From: Pseudomonas ekonensis
Lineage (GTDB): Bacteria > Pseudomonadota > Gammaproteobacteria > Pseudomonadales > Pseudomonadaceae
Length of the DNA: 64,000 bases
Direction: 5' to 3'
Assembly (NCBI RefSeq): GCF_019145435.1
Contig: NZ_JAHSTS010000002.1
Coordinates: 310,001 to 374,000, forward strand
Part shown: positions 60,070-64,000 of the stretch, in pieces
Position numbering within the stretch: position 1 is the first letter of the stretch
Layout of the letters: each line of letters starts with the position of its first letter
The notes under the pieces: generated by a model
What the model was told of the DNA's origin: nothing
The model's input: the letters and a program-made list of their open reading frames with translations, nothing else
Database searches by the model: none
Translations under genes and position numbers: made by a program

Positions 60070-60446
60070 ACTTCAGCGAACATTTCACTCAGCTTTACAC
60101 GGCCCTTCCTGATGATGAAAAGGACTTGATTGATGACTTCATCGAGCACTTCAAGGTGCATGGCCTCCTGAAATTCAAAGGAAAGGTCGGCCCCACCGAT
60201 GCAGTTCCTCACAGCGACCCCGACCGAGCTAGGAAGATACGCTTCGCTCAGCTCAACAAGCTTTGGCATGTCCACATTGGCCACCCTCGATGGAACCCCT
60301 GTAAGAACCCGCTAGCCAGCTACCTCACTTCGGATTTCGTGGTTCATTTCCAGAAACTATCGAACTCTCATATCGCCCTCGTCGACTACAGCTCCCACAA
60401 TCCGATGAGACAGCCAGACGGCAAGTGGCTATTCAAGCAGCGCTAG
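60054..60446 (+). CDS. Putative type II toxin, YafO/RelE-like
   Basis: 130 aa. IRFAQLNKLWHVHIGHPRWN, ASYLTSDFVVHFQKL and LVDYSSHNPM resemble the RelE/YafO mRNA-interferase group, with conserved basic and aromatic residues. Coupled to the antitoxin candidate. RNase activity is inference from the family. Confidence 0.55.
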   Translation: MPGQVDFSEHFTQLYTALPDDEKDLIDDFIEHFKVHGLLKFKGKVGPTDAVPHSDPDRARKIRFAQLNKLWHVHIGHPRWNPCKNPLASYLTSDFVVHFQKLSNSHIALVDYSSHNPMRQPDGKWLFKQR

Positions 60447-60577
60447 CAATTGTTCTAATGTCGGATCTGTGCTTCCGCACTCAAGTCGAACGCTCTCACT
60501 GTAACCATTGCTAATGGTGGTTTAGCTGCGCGGAGTGGTACGGTCGCCCTCCTCACCCCGTGTGAAGAGACAAGAGT

Positions 60578-61807
60578 ATGGCCGCACTTGAAAAGCGCTT
60601 TCCCCGCGAATCCTTCACGAAGAAACTGGAGCGGATCTGCCAGAGGCTGGATGAGGCACCGATCCGTACCGTCGCCCATAGAGACTTCTTCAATAAGCCG
60701 GCGACCTCGCGGGTGGAGATCACCTCTTTGTGGGTGGTCGGCTCCTACGCCCGCGGCGCCATGACTTGTGGTGACCTGGATCTCGTCTTGGAATACGAGG
60801 TGATTGAAGGCCCCCACCCTGCCTCTCGGGTGTTGGCCAAATCGTTCTTCGGGGCTCTCCAGTACGTCCGCTATTACTACGGCACGCCGGAGGACAGCAC
60901 CTCTGGAGTCTTATTTCCTGATGCCGTTCATATTTGGGGCGAACCAGGCTGCGATTGGCGGAAGCAAATCGCCTCGATCACACCAGATCCAAACACCGGC
61001 CGTGCGGAGCGAGAGACGGACTCGATCCCTTTGCGGGCGGAACAGCTTTACATGGCTCCTGAGCGACTTAAGCAGCTAGTGGCTCAAGAGAAAGAAGGCA
61101 TCATCACATGGAGCTTTGTAGAGATCACCCAAAATGATCTCGCGCCCATCCAGGCGACGGCGATCAGCGACCGTGACCGCAAACTCATTCGAGTTGCGCC
61201 CATTATGGGAAAAAAGTCCCAGGTGTTAATACCGGCGATCATTCGGTTGATGGCCAAGTACTCACCTTTTGGGGACTGGGATGCTTCGGAGAGCCACCGG
61301 GGAAGATTGAGATGTGGCGCCACAGTTCTGCATCTGGGTCGGCCCTCCCTACCGCATTACCCATTTGACGATGAGCCGACTATCGAGCAGTTCGTGCTGA
61401 TTCCGCACATCAGTGCCAAAGGCCCCAACGGCGCCTGGATTATTCGCCGGGGGCCGAAGCATCCAGATGTTCAAGCACTCGCTAGAAAGCACGCCTTTTT
61501 TCTCGCAACTGCTGAATCGCCAGACAAGATCCAATACCGCGATCACAGCAAGCTTTGGTCGACGGAAATCCTCGAACTCTTCAACTCACGAGAAGAAGCT
61601 GAAGCATCGGCCGCCGAGTGGGATGACGGTACTGCTCGAGAAATCCGCAGCGCAAATGGACTTGAACTGATCTCTCTCTTTGCGCTGGTGGACGTCATCG
61701 AGATTGGTGATCACCGGCTCCCGATCACACACTCAGGGGCCTCCTACTTCGACCGAGGCCTAGCGACGATGGAGGAGCTTTTAGCCGCCTTGCCTTCGTT
61801 ACCCTGA
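60578..61807 (+). CDS. Solitary pol-beta-type nucleotidyltransferase
   Basis: 409 aa. Catalytic motif GSYARGAMTCGDLDLVL (GS at 55-56, Asp66, Asp68) and a probable third Asp at 115 (LFPDAVHIW). The rest is mixed alpha/beta without a clear partner domain. No downstream effector gene as in CBASS, and no HEPN partner as in MNT/HEPN. Cargo in the moron region; an anti-phage or toxin-like function is a hypothesis. Ribosome site AAGAG. Confidence 0.75.
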   Translation: MAALEKRFPRESFTKKLERICQRLDEAPIRTVAHRDFFNKPATSRVEITSLWVVGSYARGAMTCGDLDLVLEYEVIEGPHPASRVLAKSFFGALQYVRYYYGTPEDSTSGVLFPDAVHIWGEPGCDWRKQIASITPDPNTGRAERETDSIPLRAEQLYMAPERLKQLVAQEKEGIITWSFVEITQNDLAPIQATAISDRDRKLIRVAPIMGKKSQVLIPAIIRLMAKYSPFGDWDASESHRGRLRCGATVLHLGRPSLPHYPFDDEPTIEQFVLIPHISAKGPNGAWIIRRGPKHPDVQALARKHAFFLATAESPDKIQYRDHSKLWSTEILELFNSREEAEASAAEWDDGTAREIRSANGLELISLFALVDVIEIGDHRLPITHSGASYFDRGLATMEELLAALPSLP

Positions 61808-61838
61808 GCTGCGAATTGAATGACCTAGGCGCACCGTC

Positions 61839-62078
61839 TCAGGTCAAATGAGAGTTCTGACGAGACAACACCATTTCCTCAAGGATCTCCCGGGCCAGCT
61901 TGGCGACACCGGCCTCGCCGTGATAACACCGCCTGTTGATGTTGGCTATCGCGAACTGATGACCATCCGGCCCAGTCACTTCGACCGCCAGGGTGGTGTC
62001 GGGGTTGATTGAACATTCCACGATGCACTGCGGCAAGCGGTGAAAACTCGCTTTTTTCAATGCCCTGATCGCTACCAA
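61839..62078 (-). CDS. Small phage protein
   Basis: 79 aa, probably starting at TTG 62078 (alternative TTG at 62060). LAVEVTGPDGHQFAIANINR, then GEAGVAKLAREILEEMVLSR. Beta-alpha look. Ribosome site is poor, so the start is uncertain. No family named. Confidence 0.55.
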   Translation of the reverse strand: MVAIRALKKASFHRLPQCIVECSINPDTTLAVEVTGPDGHQFAIANINRRCYHGEAGVAKLAREILEEMVLSRQNSHLT

Positions 62079-62133
62079 GCGCGCCGCAAGGGGCGCCTAA
62101 GAATCCCATCAGCTATCAGAAAGCTTCTGGCAG

Positions 62134-62433
62134 CTAGATCAGCTTATCCAGTCCCAGGGCTTCAGCCTCTTCCCGATCGCCTTGCTCACGAAGATGCTGC
62201 ACATCGACCCCACTACCTTCTACGAGCGTCAGCATGTATGTCCAGGGAAGAAGACCACAGTCTGCAGCGGCTTCTTGGATAGCTCGCTGCAGTAGCTGCT
62301 CACGCTGCTGCGCGGCGGTGATCCCCAGGAAGTCAGCTTCCGCAGGATCCAGCTCCTGCAGCGCTGCCTGCAGAGACGCATTTCCCTTCAGGTGAATCCT
62401 CGTGGCTAGCTCGTACACTTCATCAGTCGTCAT
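62134..62433 (-). CDS. Small phage protein
   Basis: 99 aa. Helical and acidic (ASLQAALQELDPAEADFLGI, REQLLQRAIQEAAADCGLLP). AAGGAAGAG precedes the GTG-ATG pair; ATG at 62433 is used. Function unknown. It faces the early plus-strand genes across a 260-bp promoter region. Confidence 0.6.
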   Translation of the reverse strand: MTTDEVYELATRIHLKGNASLQAALQELDPAEADFLGITAAQQREQLLQRAIQEAAADCGLLPWTYMLTLVEGSGVDVQHLREQGDREEAEALGLDKLI

Positions 62434-62631
62434 CACATACTCTTCCTTGGAAGCCTTTGCCTGGGGGAATCAGCATCACGGGATCTGAAGCTCCCCCAGG
62501 CTATATCGTCATCAGACCCGCACCTAGCAGCGGCGTAGAGAAATTCCATTGCTCGAAATCTAGCACCATTGAATCTCCGCGACGAGCGGCCACAGGCGTG
62601 GGCCGCCCGGAAACGCGGATCGCAGATAACA

Positions 62632-62672
62632 TTTAGCAATTTGCATTGATTGTAATTTTAGCTTTTGCTAAT
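62632..62672. promoter_or_regulatory. TGCTAA operator-like dyad
   Basis: TTAGCAA at 62633 and TTGCTAA at 62665 form an inverted pair in an AT-rich stretch before the xis/int operon; the half site TGCTAA also occurs in the CI/Cro operator region at 55.97-56.03 kb. Confidence 0.5.
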
Positions 62673-62696
62673 GTTGATTCACATCTCCTTTGCCTC

Positions 62697-62810
62697 ATGG
62701 CGAAGCCAAAGCTCTTGATCGTCCTGCGCGAACGCCAACAACCGCGGCAGGACTTTGCTCGCCCGGGAGAAATTACCCTGTTGGCATTGCACGACGGAGA
62801 GAACACGTGA
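62697..62810 (+). CDS. 37-aa leader-like early protein
   Basis: MAKPKLLIVLRERQQPRQDF, then ARPGEITLLALHDGENT, with the stop overlapping the next start (TGATG). Ribosome site is weak. The natural composition and coupling support it as a real small gene at the head of the int operon. Confidence 0.42.
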   Translation: MAKPKLLIVLRERQQPRQDFARPGEITLLALHDGENT

Positions 62811-62995
62811 TGACGACTCAAGCACAGAACCAAGCAAGCGAATTCGCGGAGTTCGGCCAGCGCCTGATAGACCTGGGCATGGCGATGAAGCGGGATCAGA
62901 CGACCGTGCGCGATCTGCAGGTGCTGGCCAAGGCCTGCGGCATCAAGCTGCTGAACCTTCGTTCGGTTCCCAAGGCGGAATTGAACAATGGCTAG
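62810..62995 (+). CDS. Small early phage protein
   Basis: 61 aa from the ATG at 62810 (GGAGAG upstream). EFAEFGQRLIDLGMAMKRDQ, VRDLQVLAKACGIKLLNL, a compact helical protein. It overlaps the next gene by eight bases. No family recognised. Confidence 0.55.
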   Translation: MTTQAQNQASEFAEFGQRLIDLGMAMKRDQTTVRDLQVLAKACGIKLLNLRSVPKAELNNG

Positions 62996-63356
62996 AACAA
63001 TTCTGCGTGCCCACAGCGCCGGTATCCACTTCTACCTGAACAGTGAAAGCTCATCGCCCAACACCGGGCACAGGAACCGCTATCGGTTGTTCAAGACCGA
63101 GAACCATGGCGCCGTTAAGTCGGGCTGGATTCAGGTTGGTTCGGTTGCAGGACAAGAACTGATTGCCATCGGAGATGAAAAGGCCTTGTTCGAAGCTTGC
63201 GAGAGGCTGTTCGCTAGCAAGCATCCACGGGCCTACCAACACCATGGAACGATACGAGGAAAGCCAGGGCGCTGGGAGGGTGTCGCGTTCCCTAATAGGA
63301 AAAGCCAGCCGGCGGTTCGAAGCAGCGAACCGCCGATTGATCAACCGGATGTCTAG
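62988..63356 (+). CDS. Small early phage protein
   Basis: 122 aa, basic. ILRAHSAGIHFYLNSESSSP, then HGAVKSGWIQVGSVAGQELI. Unstructured C-terminus with NRKSQPAVRSSEPP. Function unknown; cotranscribed with xis and int. Confidence 0.58.
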   Translation: MARTILRAHSAGIHFYLNSESSSPNTGHRNRYRLFKTENHGAVKSGWIQVGSVAGQELIAIGDEKALFEACERLFASKHPRAYQHHGTIRGKPGRWEGVAFPNRKSQPAVRSSEPPIDQPDV

Positions 63357-63367
63357 AGAGCACCGCC

Positions 63368-63580
63368 ATGAAGCGAGAGCTGATCAAGATCAGTGAATTC
63401 CAGCGCCGGCATTGGGGCGATCGGGGCACTCCACCCTGTTCGCAGGCGATCCGCAACTACATCAGAAACGGCCAGGTGCCCGGCGAGCAGATCGGCAAGC
63501 TCTGGTATGTGGACTGGATCGCTTTCACTCGAACCCACGGCAACGAGCTCGTTGCAATGGTGCTGAAGGGAGCGGCGTGA
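63368..63580 (+). CDS. xis: Excisionase
   Basis: 70 aa. IKISEFQRRHWGDRGTPPCS, QAIRNYIRNGQVPGEQIGKL WYVDW is the winged-helix excisionase-like pattern (DUF1233). It overlaps the integrase start as TGATG. Directs excision with the integrase. Confidence 0.82.
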   Translation: MKRELIKISEFQRRHWGDRGTPPCSQAIRNYIRNGQVPGEQIGKLWYVDWIAFTRTHGNELVAMVLKGAA

Positions 63581-64000
63581 TGGTTCCCCGGCCGCGCAAG
63601 CCTGCCAACAAGGGGCTGCCACAAAACCTGTACTACGATGCGCGACGCTCAACCTACCGCTACCGGCGCCCTACAGACGGAAAGTGGTTCCCGTTCGGCG
63701 CCGACCGCGTCAAAGCGATCGCTGCCGCAAAACAGCTAAACCTTGAGTTCATGAAGGGGGCAGACCTGGTGGGTGCTGTGTTGGATATCGCTACCGAGAC
63801 CTTCGCCAGCTTCCTAGACACCTATGAGCGCGACGTCCTCCCGCCGCGGGAGCTGGCCAAGGGCACCCTGGGACTGTACGCGGTGCATTTCCGCCGATTC
63901 CGCAAGCAGTTCGAGGGCAAGGCCGTCGACCAGATCACCATCCGCATGATTGCGGAGATGCTGGACGCCCTCACGCCCCGCACTGCCAACCAGTGCCGTG
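63580..64000 (+). CDS. int: Lambda-type tyrosine integrase (partial, window end)
   Basis: Only the first 140 residues are present. Arm-type DNA-binding N-terminus (PRKPANKGLPQNLYYDARRS, WFPFGADRVKAIAAAKQLNL) like lambda Int, then the start of the core-binding domain (FASFLDTYERDVLPPRELAK). The catalytic domain is beyond the window. ATG overlaps the excisionase stop. The integrase lies at the right end, matching a tRNA-Pro attachment beyond it. Confidence 0.88.
   Translation, partial: MVPRPRKPANKGLPQNLYYDARRSTYRYRRPTDGKWFPFGADRVKAIAAAKQLNLEFMKGADLVGAVLDIATETFASFLDTYERDVLPPRELAKGTLGLYAVHFRRFRKQFEGKAVDQITIRMIAEMLDALTPRTANQCR

Larger units (their letters stand above)
24561..64000. mobile_element. 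Integrated temperate podovirus-like prophage with cargo (right end outside window)
   Basis: Left limit is the tRNA-Pro 3' fragment; the right limit lies past the integrase gene at the window edge. It holds a full late block (terminase to spanins), replication, immunity, excisionase and integrase genes, and several cargo genes. Whether 24.6-30.7 kb belongs to the same element or to an older insertion is inference; the phage genes proper start at 30.7 kb. Confidence 0.7.

Noticed and set aside
60578..61807. A CBASS operon around the nucleotidyltransferase
   Set aside because: The next gene is a small phage protein on the other strand and no effector, Cap2/Cap3 or HORMA-like gene is present.

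Overview
The window looks like chromosome of a fluorescent-group Pseudomonas: GC-rich genes, fluorescens-type REP/REPIN repeats between genes, a YcaC-type hydrolase, a MexT-like LysR regulator, GlxA/pirin and RtcB. Roughly 0-24.5 kb is ordinary chromosome; from about 24.56 kb to the right edge the DNA is accessory and is best read as one integrated temperate podovirus-like prophage plus cargo, cut off by the window end inside its integrase gene.

Chromosomal part (0-24.5 kb): a Gly-rich secreted repeat protein; a LysR regulator divergent from a secreted esterase-like hydrolase; a leftward group of YcaC hydrolase, YtcJ-like amidohydrolase, monooxygenase-domain membrane protein and DoxX; a MexT-like LysR, an AraC-type regulator and a flavodoxin-fold protein that share a near-identical 19-bp promoter site; two convergent winged-helix/ATPase regulators; a GlxA-type regulator divergent from a pirin; a hendecad coiled-coil membrane protein; a LysR regulator divergent from an MFS exporter and a quinone oxidoreductase; hydrolase, membrane, VOC and periplasmic proteins; and rtcB with a small divergent partner.

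Junction and left accessory block (24.5-30.7 kb): a 3' fragment of tRNA-Pro(GGG) with its leftward terminator still next to it marks a probable att site. Beyond it lie small and broken genes (a frameshifted cysteine hydrolase, a LexA-boxed gene interrupted by amber), membrane proteins, and a TetR/hydrolase pair with a clear palindromic operator.

Prophage (30.7-64 kb), late genes leftward: antiterminator Q, a tRNA-Thr(CGT), holin, TerS, TerL, portal, scaffold, SU10-type capsid, adaptor, tail hub, ejection proteins, tail fibre and its assembly protein, a nonsense-mutated remnant of a GH19 endolysin, a small membrane protein, a SleB-type endolysin and nested Rz/Rz1 spanins. Early genes: CII-like, Cro-like, a short CI-like repressor, and a replication block (initiator with lambda-style iterons inside the gene, DnaC-like loader, DnaB). 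Next to these is a second immunity module resembling P22 immI: Arc-like protein, DUF3077 protein and a Rha/KilAC antirepressor, divergent from a HTH-RHH fusion across four operator-like repeats. Cargo follows (AT-rich 314-aa protein, toxin-antitoxin pair, solitary nucleotidyltransferase), then small early genes, excisionase and a lambda-type integrase.

The most interesting items are the immI-like module with its fused regulator, the in-gene origin, the tRNA-Pro att evidence, the cargo nucleotidyltransferase, and the dead endolysin beside a live unrelated one. All calls are from reading the sequence; no database search was run.
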